From the NCBI GenBank assembly GCA_012103535.1, contig WLWQ01000001.1:1618280-1682279 (forward strand): 64,000 nucleotides of DNA. Direction: 5' to 3'. This document shows positions 45,843 through 56,373 of the stretch, piece by piece. A program made the translations under genes and the position numbers. The stretch's first letter is position 1, and every line of letters begins with the position of its first letter. This stretch comes from Pseudomonadales bacterium (GTDB lineage: Bacteria > Pseudomonadota > Gammaproteobacteria > Pseudomonadales > Pseudohongiellaceae). The notes under the pieces are model-generated. The model had not been told where the DNA came from, searched no databases, and was given only the letters and a program-made list of their open reading frames with translations.

Positions 45843-48335
45843 TTAGATAGTTCGGACTTGAGTGTAATCGGTGTAGCCCATCAAGATCTTTTCAATTCCG
45901 TCCTGCTTTCGAGTCCGCATACCAGAGCGCACTGCCTCAAAATGCATTTCTGCTGCCGGCGCCTGCCTTAGAATCATCTTCTTAATTTCCGGCGTACTCA
46001 TTAACAGTTCGTGCACACCCATTCGGCCACGATACCCTGTATCCAGGCAGTCCATGCATCCGGGCGCTTTGTAGAGTGTGAATTCTCCCTTTAGGGCGAA
46101 TTCCTCGGACCACTTCTCTAGCTGATTTTCAATTTCTTTTTTATCAGGTGTCGCTCTTTTACCATCATCAATTTCTTCACTGCAGTACTCGGTTGCGAGG
46201 AATTCCAGTTCAGATTTTTCAGGTTTGTAAGGTTTTTTGCAGGAAGTACACAGAGTTTTAGTCAATCTCTGAGAAAGGATCCCAATCATGGCGTCAGCAA
46301 AATTAAAGGGATCCATGTCCATGTCCAGGAGACGAATAACAGTCTCAGCCGCACTGTTCGTATGCAAGGTGGACAATACAAGGTGGCCAGTAAGAGAAGC
46401 TTCGATGGCAGTTCCTGCCGTTTCTCCATCACGCATCTCCCCGATCATGATGATATCCGGATCGGCACGAAGGAATGCACGCATGGCTCCGGCGAATGTC
46501 ATGCCTATTTTTTCGTTTACCTCTACCTGGCGTAGGCCAGCCTGGGTAATTTCAACCGGGTCTTCTGCGGTCCAGATTTTTCGTTCAGAGGAGTTCAGAT
46601 AGTTGAGAATGGAGTGAAGCGTCGTGCTTTTTCCTGAACCAGTGGGTCCACAAACCAGAAATAATCCATAGGGATTACTAACTCCACTCAGCAAATTATC
46701 CAGATTTCGGCTACTCAGACCGATGGCATTGACTGGCATACACTTGCCGCTGGCAAGAATACGAATTACTACGTCTTCAATACCGCCTGATGTAGGTATT
46801 GTGGCAACACGCAATTCAACATCAACAGGAGCGAAATGGCGGAAATTTATTTTCCCATCCTGAGGTTTATTTTTGTTTGAAATATCCAGGTGTGCCATCA
46901 CCTTTATTCGGGAAATGAATACGGCGCGATACTTACTCGGGAATTTATAATAAACGGACATCACACCATCTTTTCTAAACCGAACCAACACTTTCTGCTT
47001 TCCTACACCAGGTTCGATGTGAATGTCTGATACTTTCTGACGGTAACCGTCTTCAATTATTTTGTTTACAATTTTTACGACTGCGTTGTCGGTGACTTGC
47101 TGTGTCTCTACCGCCGAGAAGATAGTTGGATCGTAATCTTCATCTTCTTCCTCATCGTCTTCTAATTCGTCTTCGATATCGGCGATTGAAGACTCTATAT
47201 CTTCGGAGGAATAATAAAACTGAAGGGCCCAATTGATGTCTTCAGGTGATGCCATTACTGGCTCAACATATTTATTAATGTTGAAACTCAATGCATCAGT
47301 AACTTGCCAGTCCATGGGATTTTCAATAGCAACTACAATTTTTCCTTCGTACACGTAAAGCGGAACCACTTTATGCTTAAACGCCATGGCTGCTGTCAGC
47401 ATGCGGATAATATCCGGTTCTACTAAGAATTCACGAAGATTAATGAAGGGAATGCCAAGCTTCTTAGCCAACGCCTGTTGAATTTCGTCTTTATGAATTA
47501 CGCCTCGATCAACAAGTATTTCACCCAATGCCCCTTTTCGTTTCTTCTTTTGTTCCTTTAAGGCTTCATTGAGTTGTGCTTCGGATACTAAGTCTTCGCC
47601 AACCAATATCTCGCCCAATTTCAAGTTGGGCATGTGCTTTTGACGCGAAAGAGCTGATTCTAATTCATTCGCATCAACGATCTTCTGGGTAACTAGATAT
47701 TCACCGAGTAGTCGTGATCGTTCTTCCTGTTGGTCTTGTAATGCAGTATCAAGAGCTTCCTGAGTTACTTTGTTTTCTTCAACCAGCATCTCACCGATCT
47801 GTCCACCGATGATATGGTTTTCGATTGCGACCTTAGCCACAAAAATATGCGAGCAGTAGCGCCACTTGCGACCTACTTTCGTTTGCTCGTATAAATGAAT
47901 GCCGTTTTTATCAGTACGAGATCCGAATGTTTTACCGGTTAGCTCTGTTCTATCTTTGAAATAAACTTGAAAATTACGTGCCTCGGTATCGACGCTGAGT
48001 CCTGGTGTTTCAGGGCTGGCAAGAAGTAGCTGGTAGGGTTTTTCCAGGCGCATATACTTTATGGAATTCATATCGATTTCCGTCGGTAATACTGCGCGAG
48101 ATTCGAGAATGGTAATCAGTTCATTCGTGGCATTGAAAGCGAGCAGCTTGCCCTTGGCGCGAGTCGTATTCAATAGCTCAATGGTAACTGAAGTCTTGTC
48201 GTAATCTGGACCATCATGAACTTCAGAAAAGGGAGGCGCCTGTAAATCGATCGCGACGTCGCTCGACGAGCTGCCATCGGACTCAAATTCTACACTTTCA
48301 ATTTCTTCTGCCGCTTCTGCAGTTTCTGCTTGCAT
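45843..48335 (-). CDS. solitary GspE/PulE-family ATPase with four MshEN-like half-repeats
   Basis: 830 aa, long for the family (about 570). An acidic N-terminus (1-45), then a beta-rich domain of unknown type (about 46-170), four tandem helical half-repeats like MshEN (177-203, 207-232, 237-262, 267-292; each LGE-x-LV then AL-x-x-Q), a second N-domain, an acidic linker (380-402), and the ATPase core with Walker A GPTGSGKST (563-571), DPDIIMIGEMRD, STLHTNSAAET and the CTSC/CMDC zinc site. Most half-repeats lack the Arg of the R-x-G c-di-GMP motif. It lies far from other pilus genes and could drive a type II secretion or pilus machine elsewhere. Confidence 0.87.
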   Translation of the reverse strand: MQAETAEAAEEIESVEFESDGSSSSDVAIDLQAPPFSEVHDGPDYDKTSVTIELLNTTRAKGKLLAFNATNELITILESRAVLPTEIDMNSIKYMRLEKPYQLLLASPETPGLSVDTEARNFQVYFKDRTELTGKTFGSRTDKNGIHLYEQTKVGRKWRYCSHIFVAKVAIENHIIGGQIGEMLVEENKVTQEALDTALQDQQEERSRLLGEYLVTQKIVDANELESALSRQKHMPNLKLGEILVGEDLVSEAQLNEALKEQKKKRKGALGEILVDRGVIHKDEIQQALAKKLGIPFINLREFLVEPDIIRMLTAAMAFKHKVVPLYVYEGKIVVAIENPMDWQVTDALSFNINKYVEPVMASPEDINWALQFYYSSEDIESSIADIEDELEDDEEEDEDYDPTIFSAVETQQVTDNAVVKIVNKIIEDGYRQKVSDIHIEPGVGKQKVLVRFRKDGVMSVYYKFPSKYRAVFISRIKVMAHLDISNKNKPQDGKINFRHFAPVDVELRVATIPTSGGIEDVVIRILASGKCMPVNAIGLSSRNLDNLLSGVSNPYGLFLVCGPTGSGKSTTLHSILNYLNSSERKIWTAEDPVEITQAGLRQVEVNEKIGMTFAGAMRAFLRADPDIIMIGEMRDGETAGTAIEASLTGHLVLSTLHTNSAAETVIRLLDMDMDPFNFADAMIGILSQRLTKTLCTSCKKPYKPEKSELEFLATEYCSEEIDDGKRATPDKKEIENQLEKWSEEFALKGEFTLYKAPGCMDCLDTGYRGRMGVHELLMSTPEIKKMILRQAPAAEMHFEAVRSGMRTRKQDGIEKILMGYTDYTQVRTI

Positions 48336-48599
48336 CTAAAGCCTCTGGCTCTTTTCCTGAAATCTGCTGATCTTTGTTGCGCTTTCTTAATCAGCGAGGA
48401 CAGTACAATGAGCCGCAAAGCCGCGTCATTACAGGCTTCTATCGACTCGCTACTTTAGCAGGATTTAGAAACCTGTACAATTTGTACGTCTATTCGAGGG
48501 GTGCAAGTGATCGTTGCGCAGACCCCATAATATCAGGACTTTTCGATTATTCGACTCTCTATTAAAGAGAGTATCGGCGCCCTTTTTATGTTTTCTTAA

Positions 48600-49496
48600 T
48601 TAAGTTCTATTAGAAAGTATAGCAACTCCCGGGAATTTTCCGGTGGTCATGCCTACTCCCATTAATATCAGGATACCGCCAAACACCATGAATAATGTGA
48701 TGCTCTCCGCAAGAAACAGATTTCCCCATAAGATACTGAAAATTGGGATTAAATAGGTCGTCATGATGGCTTTCTGAGAGCCAATTCTAGCGATTAATCG
48801 ATAGAAAAGAATGTAACCGAAACCAGTGCAAACAATACCGAGAGCGAGTACGCTCAGCCAAACTGATCCCTGCGGCATGACCTCGGGTTGCTCCAAAACG
48901 GAAAACGGAAGTAGCAGCAGGGTGGAAAAAAACAACCCTCCTGTCGTAATAGAAATCCCCGATACACCTTGAAGTTTGTGGGCCACTAAATTCAAAGCAA
49001 TCCCGTATAACACGCAAGCAAATAGCGCCGAGGGAATTGCCAATTGACTAGTTACCCCTGAAGACTCGGAAGGATCAAACACCAGGACAACGACACCAGA
49101 AAATCCAACTAGCAGTCCAATTAGTCCCAGTTTTGATAATCGCTGCTGATAGAAGATAAAGGCGATTGAGGCAGTGAAGAATGGAACCGTGGCATTAACA
49201 ATAGATAATATACCTGCCCCCATGTTCAATGCTGAATAGGCAAAGAAACAAAATGGTATTGCCATATTCGTCAGGCTAACCACAAATATCATCTTCCAGT
49301 TTTGCTGCAGCTCTTTGAATTTGCCCATTAATAGACACATAGGCATTAATATGACCAAGCCACTGGCTACTCGCAATTCGATTAGAAAAACTGGACCAAA
49401 TTCCGGCGAGGCAATTCTTAAGAAAAGAAAAGATGATCCCCAAATCGCTGACAGAACGAGCAGCTCGACGTAGTCTCTGAGAGTTACTTTATACAT
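48600..49496 (-). CDS. EamA/DMT family transporter
   Basis: 298 aa and ten membrane helices in two EamA repeats. The first opens LLVLSAIWGSSFLFLRIASPEFGPV, the common drug/metabolite transporter start. The second contains a shorter echo (ALNLVAHKLQGV) and IMTTYLIPIFSILWG, another family hallmark. It likely exports amino acids or related metabolites. It is 34 bases below the alpha-operon terminator, on the same strand, so it should need its own promoter or readthrough. Confidence 0.88.
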   Translation of the reverse strand: MYKVTLRDYVELLVLSAIWGSSFLFLRIASPEFGPVFLIELRVASGLVILMPMCLLMGKFKELQQNWKMIFVVSLTNMAIPFCFFAYSALNMGAGILSIVNATVPFFTASIAFIFYQQRLSKLGLIGLLVGFSGVVVLVFDPSESSGVTSQLAIPSALFACVLYGIALNLVAHKLQGVSGISITTGGLFFSTLLLLPFSVLEQPEVMPQGSVWLSVLALGIVCTGFGYILFYRLIARIGSQKAIMTTYLIPIFSILWGNLFLAESITLFMVFGGILILMGVGMTTGKFPGVAILSNRT

Positions 49497-49530
49497 GACA
49501 CTATGTTTCTAATTTTTTTATCCAGAAATA

Positions 49531-49566
49531 AAAAACCCGACCACTCTGCAGTGGTCGGGTTTTTTT
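49531..49566 (-). terminator. rho-independent terminator of the alpha operon
   Basis: Stem AAACCCGACCAC/GTGGTCGGGTTT with a TCTGCA-type loop and A/T-runs on both sides. It lies 22 bases after the rplQ stop in the direction of transcription. Confidence 0.92.
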
Positions 49567-49588
49567 GACTTATTGAAGAAGGAATCTA

Positions 49589-49999
49589 CTACTCTTCTTC
49601 TACCGCTTCCACTTCGTCGTCGAAATCATCTTCGCTATGCAGCGGACGATCAACTAATTCAACATAAGCCATCGGCGCTTTGTCACCGGTACGCTCACCA
49701 CATTTAAGAATGCGAATGTACCCACCCGGACGATCTGAGTAGCGAGGACCAAGCTCGGTGAATAACTTACCCACGGTTGCCTTACTACGAGTGCGATCGA
49801 AAGCCAATCGTCGATTTGCGACTGAATCTTTCTTGGCAAGTGTAATCAATGGTTCAGCTACAGAACGTAATTCCTTCGCTTTAATCAAAGTAGTTTTGAT
49901 AATTTCATGCTCCACTAATGACGAAGTCATATTGCGAAACATTGCTTTTCGGTGCGGACTGTTCCGATTTAGTTGTCGACCGCTATGTCTATGACGCAT
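49589..49999 (-). CDS. rplQ: 50S ribosomal protein L17
   Basis: 136 aa. [24 protein letters not shown] is the canonical start, with [14 protein letters not shown] later. Core length is normal; the last about 14 residues are nearly all acidic ([13 protein letters not shown]). It binds near the peptide exit tunnel of the large subunit. Last gene of the alpha operon, 26 bases after rpoA. Confidence 0.97.
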   Translation of the reverse strand: MRHRHSGRQLNRNSPHRKAMFRNMTSSLVEHEIIKTTLIKAKELRSVAEPLITLAKKDSVANRRLAFDRTRSKATVGKLFTELGPRYSDRPGGYIRILKCGERTGDKAPMAYVELVDRPLHSEDDFDDEVEAVEEE

Positions 50000-50025
50000 A
50001 GTCCTATACCCTTAACTTTCTCTTC

Positions 50026-51024
50026 CTAAGCTGCTCGATCGTCAGATTTAAGGCTCGAAGGAGGCCAGTTCTCTAAGCGTAATCCTAGAGATAAACCACG
50101 CGTAGCCAATACATCCTTGATCTCAGTTAGAGACTTCTTACCTAAATTTGGAGTCTTGAGTAACTCAACTTCAGTACGTTGAATAAGATCTCCAATGTAG
50201 TAAATATCTTCTGCCTTCAGACAGTTAGCTGATCGAACTGTTAGCTCTAAATCATCAACTGGCCGTAACAGGATAGGATCGATTTCATCTTCGTGCTCTT
50301 CAGGTTCAGCAATAATTTCACTCTGAAGATCAACAAATACACTCAACTGATGCTGTAGAATCGTCGCCGCTCTGCGGATAGCTTCTTCTGGATCAATTGT
50401 TCCGTTAGTCTCAAGATCGATAATAAGTTTATCCAGGTCAGTTCGTTGCTCTACTCGAGCATTTTCAACTGAATAGGAAACTCTGATCACTGAACTGTAA
50501 GATGCATCTAAAAGAAGTTTACCTACCGAACGAGTTTCGTCGTCCTCAGCAACTCTGCTGTCTGCAGGAGAGTAACCTCGTCCCTTGCGCACAGTAAGAC
50601 GCATGTTTATTTCACCGTTGGTGTTCAGATTCGCGATGACATGATCTGGATTCACAATTTCAACATCGTGATCTTCAGTAATATCACCCGCAGTCACAGT
50701 TCCGGCGCCTTTTTTGGACAAGGTAAGAACCGCTTCTTCGTTATTATTCAAAACTACTGCAACACCCTTAAGATTCAGCAGTATCTCGATAACGTCTTCA
50801 CGAACACCTTCGATGGTGCTGTATTCATGAACAACACCGTCGATTTCAACTTCTTCAATCGCACAGCCAGGCATTGATGATAGTAAAATTCGACGAAGTG
50901 CGTTTCCTAATGTGTGGCCAAAACCTCGCTCGAGAGGTTCCAAAACCACTTTGGAATGACACTTGTCGTACTCATCAACCTGTATCACTTGTGGTGTTAA
51001 GAAGTCTGATAAAGAAATTTGCAT
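50026..51024 (-). CDS. rpoA: RNA polymerase alpha subunit
   Basis: 332 aa from ATG 51024 (a GTG 9 bases upstream is less likely; GGGTGG precedes). The N-terminal domain has [23 protein letters not shown], needed for dimerisation, and the C-terminal domain has [18 protein letters not shown], which keeps the DNA-contacting Arg, plus [16 protein letters not shown]. Usual place between rpsD and rplQ. Confidence 0.98.
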   Translation of the reverse strand: MQISLSDFLTPQVIQVDEYDKCHSKVVLEPLERGFGHTLGNALRRILLSSMPGCAIEEVEIDGVVHEYSTIEGVREDVIEILLNLKGVAVVLNNNEEAVLTLSKKGAGTVTAGDITEDHDVEIVNPDHVIANLNTNGEINMRLTVRKGRGYSPADSRVAEDDETRSVGKLLLDASYSSVIRVSYSVENARVEQRTDLDKLIIDLETNGTIDPEEAIRRAATILQHQLSVFVDLQSEIIAEPEEHEDEIDPILLRPVDDLELTVRSANCLKAEDIYYIGDLIQRTEVELLKTPNLGKKSLTEIKDVLATRGLSLGLRLENWPPSSLKSDDRAA

Positions 51025-51052
51025 GTAATCCACCCTCTGTGTGATTAAGTCT

Positions 51053-51673
51053 CTACTTGGAATAAAGTTCTACGATTAGGTTTTCGTTAATTTCTGGAGG
51101 TAAGTCCGCTCGATCTGGTTTACGAGTGAACTGTCCTTCCATCTTCGATGTATTAACTGATACCCAATCTACTTCAGAACGTTGAGCTGCTAATTCCATT
51201 GCAGATTTAATTCTTAGCTGTTCCTTGGATTTTTCGCGAATGGAAACTACATCACCTTCAGATATTTGAAAAGAAGGAATGTTTACAACGGTACCGTTAA
51301 CGCAAATAGATTTATGTGAAACCAATTGCCGTGATTCAGCACGGGTTGATCCAAATCCCATACGATAAACAACGTTATCTAATCGACATTCGAGCAACTG
51401 TAATAAGTTTTCACCGGTTGCACCTTTTAGTCTTGCAGCTTCCTTATAGTATCCACGGAATTGCTTCTCTAAGACTCCATAGGTACGACGAACTTTCTGC
51501 TTTTCGCGTAGCTGAACACCGTAATCAGAAAGGCGACCTCGACGCTGACCATGCTGGCCAGGAATAGTGTCGGTCTTGCACTTGCTGTCTATAGGACGAA
51601 CACCGCTCTTTAAGAACAGATCCGTTCCTTCACGACGAGATAGCTTACACTTAGGGCCTAAATAACGGGCCAT
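51053..51673 (-). CDS. rpsD: 30S ribosomal protein S4
   Basis: 206 aa, standard length. [38 protein letters not shown] and the S4 RNA-binding domain ([19 protein letters not shown]). It nucleates 30S assembly and in E. coli also represses the alpha operon; the usual target leader is not present here (see findings). Confidence 0.98.
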   Translation of the reverse strand: MARYLGPKCKLSRREGTDLFLKSGVRPIDSKCKTDTIPGQHGQRRGRLSDYGVQLREKQKVRRTYGVLEKQFRGYYKEAARLKGATGENLLQLLECRLDNVVYRMGFGSTRAESRQLVSHKSICVNGTVVNIPSFQISEGDVVSIREKSKEQLRIKSAMELAAQRSEVDWVSVNTSKMEGQFTRKPDRADLPPEINENLIVELYSK

Positions 51674-51688
51674 ATTTTATCTCCTAGT

Positions 51689-52084
51689 TTACACACGCCG
51701 CTTTTTAGGCGGACGGCAACCGTTGTGTGGAATTGGGGTTACATCAGTAATATTGCCAACCCTTAATCCACAAGTGTTTAATGCGCGTACTGCAGACTCG
51801 CGACCCGGACCAGGTCCGTTTACTTTTACATCTAAATTCTTAAGACCATAATTTTCGATTGCCTGTTTGCCAGCTTTCTCAGCAGCAACCTGGGCGGCGA
51901 AAGGAGTACTCTTTCTAGAACCCCTAAAACCAGATCCACCGGCAGTCGCCCATGAAAGTGCGTTTCCCTGTCGATCGGTTATGGTAATGATTGTGTTATT
52001 AAAAGAAGCATGTATAAACGCAATACCATCGATAACGCTAGTTCGTGTCTTCTTCTTTGCTGCTTTAGGTGTGGTAGTGGCCAT
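51689..52084 (-). CDS. rpsK: 30S ribosomal protein S11
   Basis: 131 aa. [34 protein letters not shown]-type core and the C-terminal [18 protein letters not shown] are intact. Platform protein of the small subunit. It lies 12 bases after rpsM. Confidence 0.98.
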   Translation of the reverse strand: MATTTPKAAKKKTRTSVIDGIAFIHASFNNTIITITDRQGNALSWATAGGSGFRGSRKSTPFAAQVAAEKAGKQAIENYGLKNLDVKVNGPGPGRESAVRALNTCGLRVGNITDVTPIPHNGCRPPKKRRV

Positions 52085-52096
52085 GTCTTATTCCAA

Positions 52097-52453
52097 TTAC
52101 TTCCTAATCGGTTTACGCGGACCCTTACGAGTACGTGCATTGGTTTTTGTTCTTTGCCCTCTAACAGGTAAAGACCGACGATGACGAATCCCACGATTAC
52201 ATCCGAGATCCATCAAGCGTTTAATATTCATTGAGATCTCGCGACGCAAATCACCTTCAGTTGGAACCTTTGCCACTTCAGCACGAATTCCATCGAGCTG
52301 CTCTGGGCTCAAATCTGAAACTTTTGTAGACGGCTGAATGCCAGTTACGTCACAAATGTTTTTTGCAATAGTTGGACCAATGCCATACACATAGCTCAAC
52401 GAAATTACGATGTGCTTGTTGTCTGGTATGTTAACCCCGGCAATACGTGCCAT
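52097..52453 (-). CDS. rpsM: 30S ribosomal protein S13
   Basis: 118 aa. [30 protein letters not shown] and the basic end [18 protein letters not shown]. First gene of the alpha group. Only 26 bases separate it from the rpmJ stop, much less than in E. coli. Confidence 0.98.
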   Translation of the reverse strand: MARIAGVNIPDNKHIVISLSYVYGIGPTIAKNICDVTGIQPSTKVSDLSPEQLDGIRAEVAKVPTEGDLRREISMNIKRLMDLGCNRGIRHRRSLPVRGQRTKTNARTRKGPRKPIRK

Positions 52454-52479
52454 AGATCTACTCCGTTTTCTCTCTCGCT

Positions 52480-52596
52480 TTAACCTTGACGCTGTTTGTG
52501 TCTAGGTTCTGCGCTACAAATAACTCGTACCGAACCATTGCGTCGAATGACCTTACAGTTTCGGCAAATCTTTTTTACTGATGCTCTTACTTTCAT
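52480..52596 (-). CDS. rpmJ: 50S ribosomal protein L36
   Basis: 38 aa, start ATG 52594-52596, stop TAA 52480-52482. [19 protein letters not shown], then [13 protein letters not shown]. The zinc ligands C-x2-C (11, 14), Cys27 and His32 are all present, so it is the zinc-binding form. It sits between secY and rpmJ's usual follower rpsM. Too short to show in a long-frame scan. Confidence 0.97.
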   Translation of the reverse strand: MKVRASVKKICRNCKVIRRNGSVRVICSAEPRHKQRQG

Positions 52597-52619
52597 CTTC
52601 CTTCTCCTCTAGCAAAAGG

Positions 52620-53945
52620 CTAGATTCCACTCCTGCCGTAACTGCCTAATTTAGATTTCTTCATAAGAGAATCGTATTGATTCGACATCAAATGAGATTG
52701 CACTTGTGACCAGAAATCCATAGTAACTACGACTGAAATAAGCAATGCTGTTCCACCCAGATTGAAAGGCACATTGGCCATCATCTGCATGAAATTTGGT
52801 AATAGGCAAACCAGCGTGATGTAGATGGCACCAAACATAGTCAATCGAGTTATGACTCCATCAATATACTTTGCAGTTTGCTCTCCAGGTCTTATGCCTG
52901 GAATAAATGCACCGGATCGCTTCAAGTTTTCTGCTACATCTCGCGGATTGAAAACCAGCGCGGTATAGAAAAAGCAGAAGAAAATGATCATGGCGCTAAA
53001 AATAATGATGTATAAGGGCTGTCCAGGACCGATTAACAAAGCAATATCTTGCAGCCATTCCGCACCTTCTGATTGGCCAAACCACTGACCAAGCGATGCT
53101 GGAAACAACAAGATTGAACTGGCAAAAATCGCTGGAATAACACCGGCCATGTTTATTTTCAAAGGCAAGTGACTAGACTGTGCCTGGTACATTTTGCGGC
53201 CTTGTTGGCGCTTGGCGTAGTTAACCGTAATTCGGCGCTGAGCTCTTTCTACGTAAACAATGCCTGCCACAACTCCAACGGCAATAATTGCCACTACCAG
53301 TAAAAGCACTCCGCTGATTTGACCTTCATAGGCCTGAGTTAAGGACGTACCCACAGCAGCCGGAAACAGCGCTACGATTCCAGCGAATATCAGCATAGAA
53401 ATACCGTTACCGATTCCTTTCTCGGTAATCTGTTCGCCAAGCCACATCAAAAACATTGCACCGGTAACCAGGGAAATTATGGCAGTCAGGTTAAAGGCAA
53501 GTCCCGGGTTATACGCCATTGGCGATAACAGACCCACAGTCATACCGGTTCCCTGCACTGTAGCCAACACTAAGGCTCCGTAGCGGGTGTATTGCGTAAT
53601 CTTTCTGCGACCAGACTCACCTTCTTTCTTTAGCTGGTCCAATTGTGGGCTCACTGCAGTCAACAATTGCATGATGATAGAAGCAGAGATGTAAGGCATG
53701 ATGCCGAGCGCTACGATACTCATGCGCTCTAATGCACCACCGGAAAACATATTAAATAAGCCGGCAAAGGTACCTTCATTTTGCTCAAAGAATGCAGTTA
53801 ATTGCAGTGGATCGATTCCTGGCACAGGAATATGTGTGCCAACTCGATAGACGAAGATAGCAAACATCAAGAACAGCAGGCGCGCTTTCAGCTCACCGAG
53901 GCCGGCGCCTATATTCTCTGGATTTGCGTTTGGTTTGTTTGCCAT
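52620..53945 (-). CDS. secY: protein translocase subunit SecY
   Basis: 441 aa, ten membrane helices. [24 protein letters not shown] at the start, [13 protein letters not shown], a conserved cytoplasmic loop ([12 protein letters not shown]) and [15 protein letters not shown] late. Core channel of the Sec translocon. Placed as usual after rplO and before rpmJ. Confidence 0.98.
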   Translation of the reverse strand: MANKPNANPENIGAGLGELKARLLFLMFAIFVYRVGTHIPVPGIDPLQLTAFFEQNEGTFAGLFNMFSGGALERMSIVALGIMPYISASIIMQLLTAVSPQLDQLKKEGESGRRKITQYTRYGALVLATVQGTGMTVGLLSPMAYNPGLAFNLTAIISLVTGAMFLMWLGEQITEKGIGNGISMLIFAGIVALFPAAVGTSLTQAYEGQISGVLLLVVAIIAVGVVAGIVYVERAQRRITVNYAKRQQGRKMYQAQSSHLPLKINMAGVIPAIFASSILLFPASLGQWFGQSEGAEWLQDIALLIGPGQPLYIIIFSAMIIFFCFFYTALVFNPRDVAENLKRSGAFIPGIRPGEQTAKYIDGVITRLTMFGAIYITLVCLLPNFMQMMANVPFNLGGTALLISVVVTMDFWSQVQSHLMSNQYDSLMKKSKLGSYGRSGI

Positions 53946-53994
53946 CTTAGTTTCTAATTTCTTTGTATGTGTGATTTAAGTTCGATGTAGTTGC

Positions 53995-54651
53995 TTACTC
54001 TTCAGAACCCTTAGCTTCATCAGCATCTGCAGCTTTTGCTTTCTTTGCCGGAGCTTTTTTGGCTGCAGATTTCTTTGCAGCTGCTTTCTTCTTAGGTTTT
54101 GCTTCTTTTTCCTCTGCCGTTTTCTCTGCCGTTTCTGTCTTTTCTTTCTTCTCTTCTTTTACTTCGGCTTTCGCTTCTTTTGCTGGCTTGGCCGCTGCTT
54201 CAGCGCCTTTCTTTTCTATTTCTACAACTTTGCCGCCAGCTTTCTCGATAGCTTCCTTGGCGCCTTTAGATACTGCAATACCTTCGACGTTCAGTTTTTT
54301 CGTTACTTCACCGGAAAGCATGACCTTTACTCGCTTAATGTTCGCAGAAATAACACCAGCTTTTCTGAGGCTTTCAACAGTTATTGAGTCACCTTCCACC
54401 TTATTCAACTCAGAAGTTCGAACTTCTGCGGTAATACGACCAACCCGTGAGCTAAAGCCATACTTGGGCAAGCGCATCTGCAATGGCATCTGACCGCCTT
54501 CGAAGCCAGGCTTTACAGTTCCGCCACTACGCGACTTTTGACCCTTGTGCCCTGTGCCACAAGTTTTTCCCCATCCACTACCAATTCCGCGACCAACGCG
54601 TTTCTTGGCTTTGGTGCTGCCTTGTGCTGGGCTCAAAGTATTCAATTGCAT
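53995..54651 (-). CDS. rplO: 50S ribosomal protein L15 with a long Lys/Glu/Ala tail
   Basis: 218 aa against about 144 in most bacteria. The normal protein ([40 protein letters not shown]) ends near residue 146, then comes about 70 residues made almost only of K, E, A, P, D ([27 protein letters not shown]). The tail is part of the same frame with a stop after GSEE. Function of the tail is unknown. Confidence 0.95.
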   Translation of the reverse strand: MQLNTLSPAQGSTKAKKRVGRGIGSGWGKTCGTGHKGQKSRSGGTVKPGFEGGQMPLQMRLPKYGFSSRVGRITAEVRTSELNKVEGDSITVESLRKAGVISANIKRVKVMLSGEVTKKLNVEGIAVSKGAKEAIEKAGGKVVEIEKKGAEAAAKPAKEAKAEVKEEKKEKTETAEKTAEEKEAKPKKKAAAKKSAAKKAPAKKAKAADADEAKGSEE

Positions 54652-54653
54652 GA

Positions 54654-54845
54654 CTATTTCTCACCTTCTACAGCTAACATGTAGTTAACTTTATTGATCA
54701 TGCCGCGCACTGCAGGAGTGTCTTCCACTTCTACAGATTGTTGCACACGGCGAAGTCCAAGCCCTTTTAAACAAAGCTTATGCTTCGGCAAAGTACCAAT
54801 AGGGCTTTTCACTAAAGTAACTTTGACAGTTTTCTTCTTTGCCAT
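54654..54845 (-). CDS. rpmD: 50S ribosomal protein L30
   Basis: 63 aa. [27 protein letters not shown] is the family signature; [12 protein letters not shown] ends the fold. Standard spc position between rpsE and rplO, 2 bases from the rplO start. Confidence 0.97.
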   Translation of the reverse strand: MAKKKTVKVTLVKSPIGTLPKHKLCLKGLGLRRVQQSVEVEDTPAVRGMINKVNYMLAVEGEK

Positions 54846-54864
54846 CGTTTCAATCCTTCTCTTT

Positions 54865-55374
54865 CTAGCCCAAGACTTCTTCTATAGATTTTCCGCGTTT
54901 GGCTGCTATATCATCCGGAGATCGCATATCTCTTAAACCCTTAAAAGTAGCTTGAACTACGTTAACCGGATTGGTAGAGCCATAGCATTTAGCCAATACG
55001 TTCTGTACACCAGCTAATTCCAGGATGGCGCGCATGGCACCACCAGCAATTACACCGGTACCTTCAGATGCTGGCTGCATATAAACTTTTGAAGCACCGT
55101 GACGAGACTTAATCGGGTACTGCAGGGTGTGACCATCCAAACCAACATTAATCATGTTGCGGCGCGCTGATTCCATCGCTTTCTGAATCGCCAAAGGAAC
55201 TTCACGGGCCTTGCCACGACCGAAGCCCACACGACCATTGCCATCACCAACTGCAGTTAGCGCAGTAAAACCGAAAATACGGCCACCTTTTACAACTTTG
55301 GCAACACGATTAACTTGAATAAGTTTTTCTTGCAGCCCTTCTTCGTTTCTATCTGGCCCGTCTTTAAATGCCAT
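54865..55374 (-). CDS. rpsE: 30S ribosomal protein S5
   Basis: 169 aa from ATG 55374 (TTG 55383 opens the frame; AAAGG is upstream). [53 protein letters not shown]. Needed for decoding accuracy and assembly. Normal length. Confidence 0.97.
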   Translation of the reverse strand: MAFKDGPDRNEEGLQEKLIQVNRVAKVVKGGRIFGFTALTAVGDGNGRVGFGRGKAREVPLAIQKAMESARRNMINVGLDGHTLQYPIKSRHGASKVYMQPASEGTGVIAGGAMRAILELAGVQNVLAKCYGSTNPVNVVQATFKGLRDMRSPDDIAAKRGKSIEEVLG

Positions 55375-55446
55375 ATTTTGCAAACCTTTAATTTATTGGC
55401 TGGCGTCATTTAACGACCAGTCCAAAGTCAGATTCCTAATAGTTCC

Positions 55447-55797
55447 CTAAAATTTCAATCCACCTTCACGGGCCGCATCTGCCAAGGCTTTGACACGACC
55501 GTGATAGGCATAACCAGAGCGATCGAAAGCTACTTCTTCGATGCCAGCTTTCTTGGCACGCTCTGCGATTAATTTACCAACCTTGCCTGCAGCATCGATG
55601 TTGCCTGTGGCACCTTTTCTGTTTTTCTTTTCAACAGTAGACGCACTCGCAACTATCTCATTGCCGGTTGGTGAAATGATTTGCGCGTAGATATGTTTCG
55701 GCGAACGATAAATACTTAGGCGATTCATTCGCAGTTCACTTATCTTTGCTCTAGCACGTTTTGCGCGTCGCAAGCGTGCAGTCTTTTTAACATTCAT
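55447..55797 (-). CDS. rplR: 50S ribosomal protein L18
   Basis: 116 aa. [62 protein letters not shown] in segments. Binds 5S rRNA with L5. Normal length and place. Confidence 0.97.
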   Translation of the reverse strand: MNVKKTARLRRAKRARAKISELRMNRLSIYRSPKHIYAQIISPTGNEIVASASTVEKKNRKGATGNIDAAGKVGKLIAERAKKAGIEEVAFDRSGYAYHGRVKALADAAREGGLKF

Positions 55798-55807
55798 TGC
55801 TTAAGCC

Positions 55808-56341
55808 CTATTTCTTCTTCGCTTCTTTTCTAAACACACGCTCATCGGCGTAGCGAAAACCTTTACTTTTGTAAGGCTCAGGTGGTCGAAATTTCCTAAT
55901 ATCAGCGGCGACTTGCCCAACCAATTGCTTGTCAGCCCCGGAGATAAGGATTTCAGTTTGAGAAGGAGTTTCAGCGGTTACGCCATCTGGCAATTGATAA
56001 TTGATCGGATGGGAATACCCAACGGTCAAGTTCAAAGTCTTACCAGATGCCTTCGCACGATAACCAACGCCTTGTAATTCCAACTTCTTTTGAAATCCTT
56101 CACTTACGCCAACAACCATATTGCTAATAATTGAGCGAAAAGTACCTGCTAGCGCGCCTGCCTGGCGAGATGTATCTCTGGCAGAAACTTTCAGATTTTC
56201 ACCATCTTGGGCAACGGCTACTAAGTCATGCAGCGAAAGGTTTAGATTTCCCTTCGTTCCTTTGACTGAGATTGCGCCATCGCTCAACGATGCTTCAACA
56301 CCTTTAGGTAGCGTTACTGGTGCATTTGCTATTCTAGACAT
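55808..56341 (-). CDS. rplF: 50S ribosomal protein L6
   Basis: 177 aa, two-domain L6. MSRIANAPVTLPKGVEAS, the C-terminal RRPPEPYKSKGFRY-type motif FRPPEPYKSKGFRYADE and a basic end. Ten bases separate its stop from the rplR start. Confidence 0.97.
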   Translation of the reverse strand: MSRIANAPVTLPKGVEASLSDGAISVKGTKGNLNLSLHDLVAVAQDGENLKVSARDTSRQAGALAGTFRSIISNMVVGVSEGFQKKLELQGVGYRAKASGKTLNLTVGYSHPINYQLPDGVTAETPSQTEILISGADKQLVGQVAADIRKFRPPEPYKSKGFRYADERVFRKEAKKK

Positions 56342-56373
56342 CTTCTCGTTTCTCTTTACTTAATCAGCACTCG

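Noticed and set aside
54059-54493. 144-residue Phe/Ala-rich frame opposite rplO
   Set aside because: It is the complement of the Lys/Glu/Ala tail; no ribosome site or homology.
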